Below, piece by piece: positions 15,419 to 25,800 of a DNA stretch of 64,000 nt; position 1 is the first letter of the stretch, and each line of letters opens with the position of its first letter. The stretch is from positions 7,742-71,741 of the forward strand of contig CAYLTY010000011.1 in NCBI GenBank assembly GCA_964386705.1. Reading direction: 5' to 3'. Both the position numbers and the translations under genes were made by a program. The stretch is from AM-0621 sp964386705. GTDB lineage: Bacteria > Planctomycetota > Planctomycetia > Planctomycetales > Planctomycetaceae. A model generated the notes under the pieces. It saw only the letters and a program-made list of their open reading frames with translations. It was not told where the DNA came from and made no database searches.

Positions 15419-18400
15419 TTAGACGGGAGTCAGCAACGCCAGAATCGCGGCGTCGAGCACAAAGGCCTCGTCGATCTCGGACGGCGAGTTGACGCTCAGC
15501 ACGTCAGTTCCGTCGCCCCCGGACACTTTGTTCGTGCCGCCATTGCCGGCCACGGTGTCATCGCCGTCACCCGCGAGGATCGTGTCATTACCCGCGGCAC
15601 CGGTGATGAGGTCGTTGCCATCGCCACCGATCAGGGTGTCGTTGCCGTTGCCGCCGAGGAGCGTGTCATTGCCGTTGGCTCCGGCAATCAGGTCGTTGCC
15701 ATCACCGCCATCGACGTCGTCCTCGCCGTCGCCAGCGTTGATGGTGTCGTTATCCTGATCGCCTCGCAGCGTGTCGTTGCCGTCACCGCCGAGGATCAGG
15801 TCGAAACCTGCGTGGCCACGCACTGAGTCTGCACCTGTGCCACCTTCAATGCGGTCATTGCCTGCCGCGCCGAAGACTGTGTCGTTGCCGTTCTCACCCT
15901 TGATGGTGTCATTACCAAACCAGCCGTTGAGGACGTCGTTGCCAGTGCCGCCCAGGACGATGTCATTGCCATCATCACCGTTCAGGCTGTCCGCACCGTC
16001 ATCGCCGAGCAGGCTGTCGTCGCCGGTGCCGCCGCCGATGGTATCATCACCGATGCCACCACGCAGAGTATCAACGCCGTCCGAACCGTTGATGACATCG
16101 TTGCCATCGCCGCCATCGAAGATGTCGGTTCCGGAAGTGCCATCCAGAGTATCGTTGCCCGTACCGCCCAGAACCTGCAGCGGCACCACGCCCAGCTTGG
16201 CATTGCTGCCGATGAAGCGGTCATTGCCGGCTCCCAGGTCCAGCGTAATTGCGACCGGCAGCGTGCGATTGACATCCGTCAGAGTAATCGTGTCATCGCC
16301 GTCGCCCGCAACGATATTCACCGTTCTGACGCTGTCCGCCAGAGTAATACTCGCCGTGCCGGTAGTAATCCGCAACTGGCTGCCAACCTGACTGACGGTA
16401 AATGTGTTGTTTCCAGCGTTGCCTTCGATGATGACAGTATCGGCGCCATTCGTCGCCAGAGAACTGTTACCGCCGGTACTGGTGCCGTTCGCAAACGGTC
16501 TCAGAGTAATCGTGTTGCTGTCCGCGCCACCACCCAACGTGTGATTGCCACGCTCGCCATTAATTGTGTCATCACCCGAGCCACCGTCGGTCGTATCGTT
16601 ACCGCTGCCCGTCGTGATGGTGTCATCACCCCCACTTCCCAACAGGCTGTCGTCTCCATCATCGCCCAGAATTGTATCCATACCATCGGCGCCGATCAGC
16701 GTATCGTTCCCGGTCCCGCCCTGAATCAAGTCACCAGCGGAAACACCGGCCGCAACTGGAGGCAGCGGCGTAGACGTCGCCACTTGAACCACGCTGGCAC
16801 TTCGGAACATCCACGCACCGCGACCCAGCGTCCCGGCAACGATCAAGTCGTCTCGCGAATCATAGTCCAGATCGTAGACCGGGACGGTGGGCAGACTCGC
16901 ATCAAGCTCTGACCAAGTCCCCAGCGTCGCGACGGACATGCGATAGACGCCGACCTGTGTGCCCACAGCGACAAAGCTGCCGACACCATTGATGAACTCG
17001 ATCGCCTGAATCCCCTGCTGGGCAAGATTGCCGGTCACATCGGCCCAAGTCGCACCGGCATCGGTCGTGCGGAACACACTCGTGGAATCCGACACGTAAG
17101 CGATTCGCCAGTTGGCAGGATCCAGCGCGATACCCGTGACAAACCCGCCTGGATAGCTCGCAGCACGAGCAGGTGCCCCTGTTCCAGCTTGACGTACGAA
17201 GATCTGGTTTCCAGACCCCACATACAAAACGTCTGGATTAGGCACTCCTCCAAGAAAGCCACCGTAGGCGATTGCATCGCTGTTCACTGGCCCGACATTG
17301 GCCAACTCAGTTATCGAATTACCGCGGTTAGCGGACTCATAGGGATTGTTGCCGCCGCCGAGAATGATTCTCTGACCATCCACAGCATTGACTGCCACTG
17401 GCGTCACAAACTGTGGAACGAATGCAGCTCCATTTCCGGTCACTGTAAGCGGTGGAAATACTTCGCTCAGGAGATTGTTGTTCGCATCGTAGGTTCGTCG
17501 TCGAAACGCGCCGAGATTCTGAAAGCTGGAGTACCTGATCGACTGGCCCGGAATACTGATGATATCCACAGCCACGTCGCCGCCATCCGCTTGAGAAACA
17601 CTGTCCCACGCCTGACCAACGGACGTTATTTGCTGCGGAGTTCCGGTATCCTGAGACCCACCAATAATAATGTTTGATGTGGTATCATAAGCGACATCGT
17701 GCATCTCATTGATCTGAAGATTCCCGTTAATCGAGAACCAATCGCCAGTATTCGTTCTGGGACTTGTGCGTCGATAGATGCCGCCATCGTCCGTTTCAAT
17801 CAAATTGCCCGCTGCATCGAACGTCATTTCTCGCGAGTCCGCGTGGGGCGAACTGCTACTTGCAGTTCCACCCGTCGGAATGGCGGCGATGTCGTTGCGG
17901 TGCGTCATGTGCGCCCACTGGGGAGACGGCGTGGCGCCAGTCGGTGCGATTCGCGTATCACCTCGGAAAATTCGACCGGAGAAGGCCACGGCCCCCAGGA
18001 AGTTCGGGAACGGACCGTCCTGCCGATCGCCAGCGACATAGACGATATTTTGATCGGTAGGGTCAACTACTATCGAGAAGTGAATAGCACCTTGCCCACC
18101 CGGATTCGTTCGAGGGCTCAGTCCTTCGACGTCTCCATTGCCTTCCAATGTTGTTGGGAGATCCATCCGCGTCCAAGCTGTGCCATCATCCGTATAACCA
18201 ATATAGCTTGGCTGACCATTGGTCAGAACGCCGATATAGAGCCGGCCATTGCGGCCTACAGCCATCTCAATATTGTTATTTCCCGCTGCGGTGATCCGCG
18301 CATTCGCCCCGCCTTGAGACACGTCGTTGGCAGATATATTGACCCACGTCGCTCCCCCGTCGTTGGAGCGGAATATGCCAACCCCCGTCACGGATGCGTA

Positions 18401-20482
18401 GAGCCTGCCGGGCACCGCGGTATCTGCAACAAGGTCACTTGCAGCTCCCAGCGAGAGACCACCAGTTCCAGACACGAAAGACCAGGTGTTGCCATTGTCC
18501 GTGCTGCGATAGACGCCACCACCACCGGCGAAGAAGTTTGCCGAGGCAACCATCAGATTGCCCTGCAGCACGACACCGGAAAAATTCCGACCCAGAAGCA
18601 ATGGATCCTGAATCTGTCGCCAGGTCGCGCCACCGTCGTCAGTGAGCAGCAGGCCATCGCGAACACTGCCCGTCAGGCCAAAGCTGCTGAAACGGCCGAT
18701 GCCTGCCAGCAGTCGATTGGAGTCAGCGGGATCCATCGTCAGAGCACCGATAGACTGGGACGACAGGTTGTCAGTCAGCGGTGTCCAGTTCGGACTGGCG
18801 CTGGTGGCATTCGTCGTTCTCCAGATACCGCCGTTGGTGGCACCTGCATACAAAATGTCGGGATTCGTCGGATGAGCGACAACGGTATGCACAGCTCCGA
18901 TGACCTCGTTATTCGGGCTGATGTTTTCAACCTGGCCATTCAGCAGTGGCCCTGGCCCCATCGCCGTCCACAGGTCGTCATTGCGGATGATGAACTGCGC
19001 CACTGACGAGCCTAGCTGACCGCCCGTTACGGAACCGAGCGTGACAAAGAATGTCTCGTCGGATTCGTTGACGGTATCTCCATTCACAAGCACGGACACA
19101 GACCTGCTGGTTTGGCCCGGTGTGAAAACGAGAGTCTGCGAGACGGCTACATAGTCGCTGCCTGCAGTTGCGCTGCCATCCACAGTGGTCAGCAGAACTG
19201 ACACCGACGTCGTGAACGCACGCTGCAGGCTGATGTTCACAGTGACGGTAGTAGTGCCAGCATTGCCTTCAGAGATCGCCGTTCCGCCCGATAGGCTGAC
19301 AATCGGCTGGTTGTCGGAATCAATGTCGCCACCACGAACCAGGTCATCCCCGGCGTCTCCCATGAGCGTGTCACGCCCGCCACCACCATCAATTGTGTCG
19401 TTGCCAGCGTTGCCTTTAACCAGATCGCTGCCCGTGCCCGTGCCCAAGCCCGATGACTCGTCGCCAAACAACAGATCGTTCCCACCACCCGCATAGATTG
19501 TGTCGTTACCGGAATTTCCAATCGCAGTGTCCGCTCCGATTCCCCCCACGATGAAATCGTTGCCGGTACCACCGAGCAGTGAATTGCGGTCAGTGCCACC
19601 ATCAAGAGAGTCGTCACCGGCTTCACCAAGGACGGTATCATTGCCGGATTCGCCGCCTAAGGAGTCATTACCCGTTCCGCCCAGGATCGAATCATCATTC
19701 GAGCCGCCGAGCACGGTATCATTACCGTCTTCGCCGAGCAGCGTATCATTACCGGAGCCGCCACTGATCACGTCGTTGCCGACGCCGCCGCGGACGTCGT
19801 CCGTATCAGAACCGCCATTGAGCGTGTCGTTGCCAATTCCGCCCAGCACGGAATCTTTGCCGTCGCCGCCGTCAACGGAGTCGTTGCCCAACCCGCCGTC
19901 CAGCAGATCGCGACCGTCACCGCCGCGCAGGACGTCGTCACCGGAAGTACCCAGGAGTGAGTCGTCGCCGTTGCCGCCATCAAGAGTATCATTGCGTGTG
20001 CCGCCATTGATGGTGTCAGCGCCATCACCACCCAATACCGAACAGGCAATGTCAGTGCTGCAGGTAATGGTGTCGTTGCCGTTGCCGGCGTCGACAATCA
20101 GGCGAACCGTGGGGTTGAAGACCGTTGAGGTCACCGCGCTGAGATCAATCGCGTTCGCACCGTCACCACCGGTGATCCGGATCGCGCTCAGGCTGCTGGC
20201 AGCAATGTTCCCCAGTGTGGTTAGTCGCACACCGTTGCCAAACACATCGACTCGAGCGGGAGTTCCGATCCCCGAACGGATTGCCACGGAATCACCGACA
20301 CCCGCCTGGACGATCAGTTCGTTCTGCACCACGCTGGCTGTCACGGTCAGCAGTTCGCGAGCTTCCAATTGCTCGGCAGCACCAGCCCGATCGACCTTGG
20401 ATAGCTTCGCCTTCGAATGTTTGCGGAGATTGAACCGACCGAACTTGGAAGCGACTGCGGACAACCAGGAAGTCAGATGCAC
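15419..20482 (-). CDS. Giant RTX protein with Calx-beta and sortilin-like propeller
   Basis: A protein of about 1687 residues. The leader (HLTSWLSAVASKFGRF, basic stretch, LEARELLT) aligns with that of the RTX protein at 10074-12626, so I place the start at the GTG 20482, which has AAGGG 7 bases upstream; an ATG lies at 20524 and the frame is open to 20986. Layout: RTX repeats about residues 140-385; a Calx-beta domain about 390-505 (GSATAGSDYVAVSQTLVFTP); a VPS10/BNR-type propeller about 505-1230 with Asp-box motifs TDDGGATW, STDNGNTW, SNDGGATW and TTDAGATW; a second RTX region about 1250-1660 with a beta-rich insert; and the tail EIDEAFVLDAAILALLTPV. Likely a secreted or surface calcium-dependent protein. 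Ligand unknown. Confidence 0.88.
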   Translation of the reverse strand: MHLTSWLSAVASKFGRFNLRKHSKAKLSKVDRAGAAEQLEARELLTVTASVVQNELIVQAGVGDSVAIRSGIGTPARVDVFGNGVRLTTLGNIAASSLSAIRITGGDGANAIDLSAVTSTVFNPTVRLIVDAGNGNDTITCSTDIACSVLGGDGADTINGGTRNDTLDGGNGDDSLLGTSGDDVLRGGDGRDLLDGGLGNDSVDGGDGKDSVLGGIGNDTLNGGSDTDDVRGGVGNDVISGGSGNDTLLGEDGNDTVLGGSNDDSILGGTGNDSLGGESGNDTVLGEAGDDSLDGGTDRNSLLGGTGNDFIVGGIGADTAIGNSGNDTIYAGGGNDLLFGDESSGLGTGTGSDLVKGNAGNDTIDGGGGRDTLMGDAGDDLVRGGDIDSDNQPIVSLSGGTAISEGNAGTTTVTVNISLQRAFTTSVSVLLTTVDGSATAGSDYVAVSQTLVFTPGQTSRSVSVLVNGDTVNESDETFFVTLGSVTGGQLGSSVAQFIIRNDDLWTAMGPGPLLNGQVENISPNNEVIGAVHTVVAHPTNPDILYAGATNGGIWRTTNATSASPNWTPLTDNLSSQSIGALTMDPADSNRLLAGIGRFSSFGLTGSVRDGLLLTDDGGATWRQIQDPLLLGRNFSGVVLQGNLMVASANFFAGGGGVYRSTDNGNTWSFVSGTGGLSLGAASDLVADTAVPGRLYASVTGVGIFRSNDGGATWVNISANDVSQGGANARITAAGNNNIEMAVGRNGRLYIGVLTNGQPSYIGYTDDGTAWTRMDLPTTLEGNGDVEGLSPRTNPGGQGAIHFSIVVDPTDQNIVYVAGDRQDGPFPNFLGAVAFSGRIFRGDTRIAPTGATPSPQWAHMTHRNDIAAIPTGGTASSSSPHADSREMTFDAAGNLIETDDGGIYRRTSPRTNTGDWFSINGNLQINEMHDVAYDTTSNIIIGGSQDTGTPQQITSVGQAWDSVSQADGGDVAVDIISIPGQSIRYSSFQNLGAFRRRTYDANNNLLSEVFPPLTVTGNGAAFVPQFVTPVAVNAVDGQRIILGGGNNPYESANRGNSITELANVGPVNSDAIAYGGFLGGVPNPDVLYVGSGNQIFVRQAGTGAPARAASYPGGFVTGIALDPANWRIAYVSDSTSVFRTTDAGATWADVTGNLAQQGIQAIEFINGVGSFVAVGTQVGVYRMSVATLGTWSELDASLPTVPVYDLDYDSRDDLIVAGTLGRGAWMFRSASVVQVATSTPLPPVAAGVSAGDLIQGGTGNDTLIGADGMDTILGDDGDDSLLGSGGDDTITTGSGNDTTDGGSGDDTINGERGNHTLGGGADSNTITLRPFANGTSTGGNSSLATNGADTVIIEGNAGNNTFTVSQVGSQLRITTGTASITLADSVRTVNIVAGDGDDTITLTDVNRTLPVAITLDLGAGNDRFIGSNAKLGVVPLQVLGGTGNDTLDGTSGTDIFDGGDGNDVINGSDGVDTLRGGIGDDTIGGGTGDDSLLGDDGADSLNGDDGNDIVLGGTGNDVLNGWFGNDTIKGENGNDTVFGAAGNDRIEGGTGADSVRGHAGFDLILGGDGNDTLRGDQDNDTINAGDGEDDVDGGDGNDLIAGANGNDTLLGGNGNDTLIGGDGNDLITGAAGNDTILAGDGDDTVAGNGGTNKVSGGDGTDVLSVNSPSEIDEAFVLDAAILALLTPV

Positions 20483-21215
20483 GATGTAGCCCTTCGTCTC
20501 GATATAAACCTTGCCGAGCCGCATCCCGGACGTTTGCCGAGCACACGGCAACAACGCTCCTGCGGGCAGACTGGCAGTTAAGTCGTGCCTGCAACTTGGC
20601 TCGCAGTTGGCATGTCGCCAAATCCGTTCAGTGCCAGAACGAGCGGTTTCGCTGGCTCGATGCCTGCGTCTGTGCGTTCCTGCGGCGCGGTTGCGTCGTC
20701 GCAACATGGCCTCACCTGACAAGCCGGAACATCGAGCCATTGCTTGGGCGGGCAGACTCGATTTCCTGGAACAGCACTCGCGACCAGGTTGGCAGAAAGC
20801 CAGCCAGAGCACCCAACGTTTTCCGTCTGGAACCTCGACATGCCTTGGCCGCAGCCCTTTCCAGGGCGGGAGAAAGTTGGCCGTCACAGGCGACACAAAC
20901 GGACCAACATGACAATTCGGCAGCATGTCCCGGCCCGGTTTTCCTACGGATTCACCCCGAGAAAACCGCAGGTTCCGACTTTCCACGGTCGGAGTGAGCC
21001 GTCAGACTCGCAGGTAATTGGCACAATCTGATCTGTGCCACCCCTGGAGATGCATAATTCCAAGGCGAGGCCACAACTTGTTGTTGAAGCCTTGTTTTTC
21101 TGAAGGGTAGGATCTCCACGACTTTCCATGTCACGCCGTCGAGGGACTGCCGGTTGACGTCACTTGGCCCGATTGCCGAACCCGTTTCACCTCTGTGTGC
21201 ATAAGGATTCGTATT
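20483..21215. other. 733-bp divergent intergenic region
   Basis: The gap separates the giant RTX gene (minus) from the Gly-rich exported gene (plus) and should hold both promoters. Frames are open on both strands here, but none shows a recognisable protein. An inverted repeat GGCACA (21020-21025) and TGTGCC (21034-21039) with an 8-base spacer lies about 180 bases before the plus-strand gene and could be an operator. No convincing sigma-70 pair stands out. Confidence 0.5.
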
Positions 21216-22097
21216 ATGCTGCTCCGCTCCCGCAAGTTCGTGGCGGTGTGCCTGACTTCGCTCGCCCTCGTTTCCGCTTCATTGATTGCCGCGGACAGCA
21301 AGCCACATATCACCAAACCAAGCTATGACGCTTCCGCCCGGCAGGTCGATCTGTTCAAGGGCATGGAGGAAGGCTTGATTGAGGTCAGGCTGATTCATCG
21401 CACCTCGAAGGTTGGAAACCTCGTCGTCGAAAACAAAACCAAGGAACCCATCACGGTCAAGCTGCCCGAGGCATTTGTCGGCCAGCAGATCTTGAATCAA
21501 TTAGGTGGTGGACTGGGTGGTGGACTGGGCGGCGGTATGGGCGGCGGGCAACAGGGCGGTGGACAAGGCCAAGCCACAGGCGGCGGAGCAGGTGGCGGTG
21601 GCATGGGTGGCGGCGGCTTGGGTGGCGGTGGATTGGGTGGCGGCGGTATGGGCGGCGGTGGCTTCTTCTCGATTCCCGCAGAGCGCGTCGTGCGCCTGCC
21701 GGTCCGATCCGTCTGTCTGGAATACGGTAAACACGAGCCAAACACTCGCATGGAATACCGCGTCACCCCCGTGGAATCTTTCTCGAAGGATCCTACTCTG
21801 AAAGAAGTGTTGGGCTTCATCTCGGAAGGCAAAGCCTCTGAGAACGTTGCACAGGCTGCCGCATGGCACCTGTCGAACGGCATGAGCTGGGGCGAACTGG
21901 CTGCCATGAAGCAGAAGCGCCTGGGTGGAGGTCCTCAGCCACCACAGTTCACCACGCGAGAAATCATGGCAGCTCAAGAGCTGGTTGCAGCAGGCAAGCA
22001 GCGAGCAGTCGACAAGGTGGAGGCGGCTAAGAAGAATCCGGCTTCGGAACAAACGACTCCCAAGTCGTCCTTCAGTAATACGCGTGCCTCGCGATAA
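21216..22097 (+). CDS. Exported Gly-rich planctomycete protein
   Basis: A protein of 293 residues. A signal peptide (LLRSRKFVAVCLTSLALV, cleaved near SLIAAD) is followed by a domain of about 70 residues (VDLFKGMEEGLIEVRLIHR, VGNLVVENKTKEPITVKLPE). Then comes a low-complexity block of about 60 residues made of GGGLGGG and GGGMGGG units (21506-21665). The C-terminal half has VRLPVRSVCLEYGKHEPN, MEYRVTPVESFSKDP and helical segments ending in a charged tail. The two flanking domains look like one beta-sandwich-type fold split by the glycine linker, but I do not recognise the family beyond planctomycetes. ATG 21216 is preceded by AAGGA at 8 bases; the GTG at 21195 would spoil the signal peptide. 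Confidence 0.8.
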   Translation: MLLRSRKFVAVCLTSLALVSASLIAADSKPHITKPSYDASARQVDLFKGMEEGLIEVRLIHRTSKVGNLVVENKTKEPITVKLPEAFVGQQILNQLGGGLGGGLGGGMGGGQQGGGQGQATGGGAGGGGMGGGGLGGGGLGGGGMGGGGFFSIPAERVVRLPVRSVCLEYGKHEPNTRMEYRVTPVESFSKDPTLKEVLGFISEGKASENVAQAAAWHLSNGMSWGELAAMKQKRLGGGPQPPQFTTREIMAAQELVAAGKQRAVDKVEAAKKNPASEQTTPKSSFSNTRASR

Positions 22098-22192
22098 TTG
22101 CCACCCGGCACGAGAGCGAAGCAATCCAAACAGCCACGAATGGCAGCGTCGACAGACGCTCTCGTTCGTGGCTGTTGTTTTTGAGGCATCAC

Positions 22193-22762
22193 ATGGCTGC
22201 GCGTCGCACGGTCCTGATTGTCTCCACACTGGTGGGATGCTGGCTCGCGATGCAGGCTGTGCACGAGTTTGGTCACATGCTCGGAGCCTGGCTGACCGGC
22301 GCCCGGGTCGAACGAGTGATCCTGCACCCGCTGACGATTTCTCGTACGGACGTGGCCGAGAACACTCACCCCTTGACCGTCGTCTGGGCCGGGCCACTGG
22401 TCGGTGTGATGCTACCCCTCTTGCTGTGGCTGGCCGCTCGCCAACTGCAATTGCGCGGTGCGTTCCTGCTGCGTTTCTTCGCCGGGTTTTGCCTGGTCGC
22501 CAACGGTCTGTATATCGGCGTCGGTTCTTTCGAGCAGGTTGGTGACTGCCACGAGATGCTCAGAAACGGCTCCGACCTGTGGCATCTCTGGTTTTTTGGA
22601 ATTGTCTGCACCGTCGCGGGCTTCGCGCTCTGGCACCGCTTGGGTGCTCACTTTGGCCTCGGCCCGAACGCGCAGCTCATCAGTCCTCGACTCGCATGGA
22701 GCGTCGCGATCAGCAGTGCGGGCTTGCTGCTCATCGAACTCATACTCAGCGCTCGCGGGTAG
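22193..22762 (+). CDS. M50-like membrane zinc peptidase
   Basis: A membrane protein of 189 residues. The first transmembrane helix holds HEFGH at residues 24-28 (H24, E25, H28), the zinc motif of site-2-protease-type M50 peptidases, here in the short M50B-like form. Further hydrophobic segments are at about 65-85 (VWAGPLVGVMLPLLLWLA), 90-115, 130-155 and 165-185, giving five or six helices. The segment VGSFEQVGDCHEML in the middle may supply the acidic third ligand. No PDZ domain is present. ATG 22193 has GAGG 6-7 bases upstream. It follows the Gly-rich protein gene by 95 bases on the same strand. Confidence 0.75.
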   Translation: MAARRTVLIVSTLVGCWLAMQAVHEFGHMLGAWLTGARVERVILHPLTISRTDVAENTHPLTVVWAGPLVGVMLPLLLWLAARQLQLRGAFLLRFFAGFCLVANGLYIGVGSFEQVGDCHEMLRNGSDLWHLWFFGIVCTVAGFALWHRLGAHFGLGPNAQLISPRLAWSVAISSAGLLLIELILSARG

Positions 22763-22803
22763 TCCGCTGAGGATAAGTATCGATGATTCTCGCAGAGGCT
22801 GAA

Positions 22804-25800
22804 TTAAACCTGATCAATCCAGGTCGGAATGCGCGTGAACGCATCCGCGAGGGTGGCATCCGAGCCATCTGAAACCAGAGTGTCGGCCGAGTCGGCATCG
22901 TAGAAATCCGCCCCGCCACCACCGTCCAGAGAGTCAGTACCATCGCTGCCGGGGACCGTCGAATCGCCACGGTTGCCGCCCGACAGCGTGTCTACTGCCG
23001 AGCCGCCGAGCAGAGTGTCATTTCCCGGCCCGCCAATCAGGATGACAGGCTTCGTGGCCAAAGAAGCATCCAGCTTGTTGGCCCCAACACCACCAACAAG
23101 CACGACCATCTCAATGTTGCGCGGCGCTTCAGTACCAGTGAGTGCAGACGAGATCGTCGTTCCGTTAACCGTGAAGTTCGCGTCGGCCCGTTCGACGATG
23201 GTATCAAAGCCTGTATCACCTTCGAACACATCGTTCCCACCACCGCCCGATAACATGTCATTGCCAGGACCACCGTTTAGCACGTCCGTGCGAGCGCCTC
23301 CCAGCAGCGTATCGTTCCCCGTGCCGCCATTCAGCAGGACAGACGCCGTCGCCTGCCGCGCGTCAATGAGATCCGCAACAGGGGTACCAAACAAATTGAT
23401 GCGTTCCATGTTCAAGTATGTGTCACGGTCCAACGTGTTGTGGCCGAATTGCTGGGCCGTGATGGTGAAGAATTCAAATTGCATATACTCCGCGGTTCGA
23501 TCAATGCCGGCTCCGCCATCAATCGTATCACGGTATCCTTCACCACGTAGATCGTCGTCTCCATCGCCTCCCATCAGGGTGTCTTCCCCGAGATTTCCGT
23601 ACAATGAATCCGCACCAGTTCCTCCTAACATGAGATCGTCACCAAAACCGCCGAAGATACGATCTTCACCCGATTCGCCATTGAGCGTTTCGTTGGCTGA
23701 GCCGCCTTGCAGGATGTCATTACCTTCACCACCACTGATGACACCCGAGTCCGCTTGACCGTTGAGGAAATCGTTTCCCCCACCGCCGTTGAGAGTATCG
23801 ATACCATTTCCGCCTACGATGACATCGGCATCGGCGCCGCCGTCGACCAGATCATTACCGACTTGCCCGTTGAGATTATCGCTACCATCTCCGCCAGTAA
23901 TTGTGTCGTTGCCACCGCCACCATTGACGACATCGGCTCCACCCAGGCCGTTGATAAGATCGTGACCAGTAAGTGTATTAATTGTATCCGGAGCCGGTGA
24001 CCCGATGATCGTGTCACTCTGACCGCCGCCATTGATCGTAGTACCCAGCCCCAACGTGAATCCGCTGACATCAATCCGATTTCGGCCGACGCCACCACTC
24101 AAGTCTGCAAACTCGATCGTGGAGAACTTCTGCGAGACATCCGGTTGCGAGTTTCCGGACATCAGCAGCGTTGAGTTCGTCAGAGTCAGATTCTGATCTG
24201 CGGCTTCAACGAGAGTATCATTGCCTGCACCACCAACGAACGAATCGGTACCCGCTCCGCCAATCAACAAGTCATTCCCTGCCTGCCCGTCCAGACCGTC
24301 TGCCTGGCTACTGCCAGTGAGTGTGTCATTGCCCCCGCCACCAAACAGAGTGACTGGAATCGAACTATTAGTGGCATCAAGACGATTGGGCCCGCCATTT
24401 CCCCAGAACATGGCCTTTTCAATCCCAACCAACTGAGCCGTCTCCCCGCCGCGATAAACTTCTGAAACACCAAGAGAAATATCAAAATCGGCGATCTCGA
24501 ACAGAACATCCGACGCACCCGGACCGCCAATCAACGTGTCTCTACCCAGACCTCCGCCGGCAGTGTCATCCCCTCCCTGCCCGTCTACGAGATCATCCCG
24601 ACGACCGCCGGTTAATACATCGTTTCCACTGCCACCGTAGAGGGAGGTTGGAACTTCGCACAACGAAGCGTCGATGCGATTCGCTCCACTGCCGCCGAGC
24701 AACATCACTCGCTCAAAGCCGGAAACGGAGTCAAAATCCGTGTGCCCGCCACTAGCAACGATCATCTGAGAAGCAGTCAGTGTGATGTCCGCGTTGAAGG
24801 ACTCCAACAGCAGATCTAGTCCGAATTCAGTATCAGCCCCCCCTTGCAGTGTGTCGAATCCTGCGCCGCCAGTCAGGGTATCGCTCCCTCGACCACCTTC
24901 AAGTACGTCATGACCGACCCCGCCCACGATCGAATCGTTTCCATCTCCACCGCCGACCGTGACAGACAAACCCGCCGATGAGCCGTCGAAACGATCATTC
25001 CAGCGACTCAACCCGACCTGTATCCCCACTGTCACAGGAGCTATGGGCACTCGAAGTACGTGAGTGCCCGCGCTGACAGTGCTCGAGGATATAAGGATCT
25101 CTGCTGTGCTGAGATCTTGCGTAATGGCGATATTCACGGGGATGTCTTCCACAAGGAAAACTCGAAGCCGCCCATACCAAAGATCAGTATAAATTGGCGG
25201 CGGGATCTCGACGCGAAGCGTGGCTCCACCTTGGGTCAAGGTGCGGTAGGTACTCTCTCCGATGGTGATATTGGGACTGGAAACCCAACCGCTGCCGACG
25301 CTGAGAACATCGTCACGATCCAGCCGAATTGTCAATGTGTTGGCGGCATGCGACGTGTTCGAACCCGACGTCATATTCAAGACATCGCGTACTCCCAGTG
25401 TTAGTGAGTTGATTCCACTTCCGCGGATATCAATCATCTCAATGCTGGTGAGTTTGTTATCAGACACGGCACCTAGATTCAGATTGATTCCCGCACCGTC
25501 GAGGCGCAGTGCGTCTGAACCATTTCCCCCGTCCAATCGCAGGAACGCAGTATCAGTAATTGCGATTGTATCATTTCCCTCGCCACCATAGATGACATCC
25601 GCACCGCCATTGCCGAGTAGAGTGTCGCGACCTCGCCCCCCAATCATCACGTTGGCTTCTGAATTACCAGTCAGCGGCTGGCTGGCCGCACCGCCAGCGT
25701 GAGTTACCGCCGCCGTGAAGTCTCGACCGAAGATCACATAGCTTTCGCCAGCCTGAATCTTGCTGTTCCCCGAGGCATAGGCAGTGGGTGCGCCAATGAT

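Noticed and set aside
14094..15422. 442-codon plus-strand frame over the cytochrome c peroxidase gene
   Set aside because: It is antisense to a protein with two CxxCH heme motifs and typical CCP sequence. The plus-strand translation has no known domain.
15489..19641. Further plus-strand frames opposite the giant RTX gene, including one of 435 codons
   Set aside because: Same repeat-antisense effect; no recognisable domain, poor starts, and the minus strand encodes continuous known domains.
20483..20986. N-terminal extension of the giant RTX protein by up to 168 residues
   Set aside because: The paralogue's leader aligns from residue 1 at 20482, which has AAGGG at the right distance. The extension looks like translated non-coding DNA.
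21018..21039. A TGGCAC...TGTGC stretch resembling a sigma-54 promoter
   Set aside because: The GG and GC elements are not 10 bases apart; the sequence is better described as a short inverted repeat.
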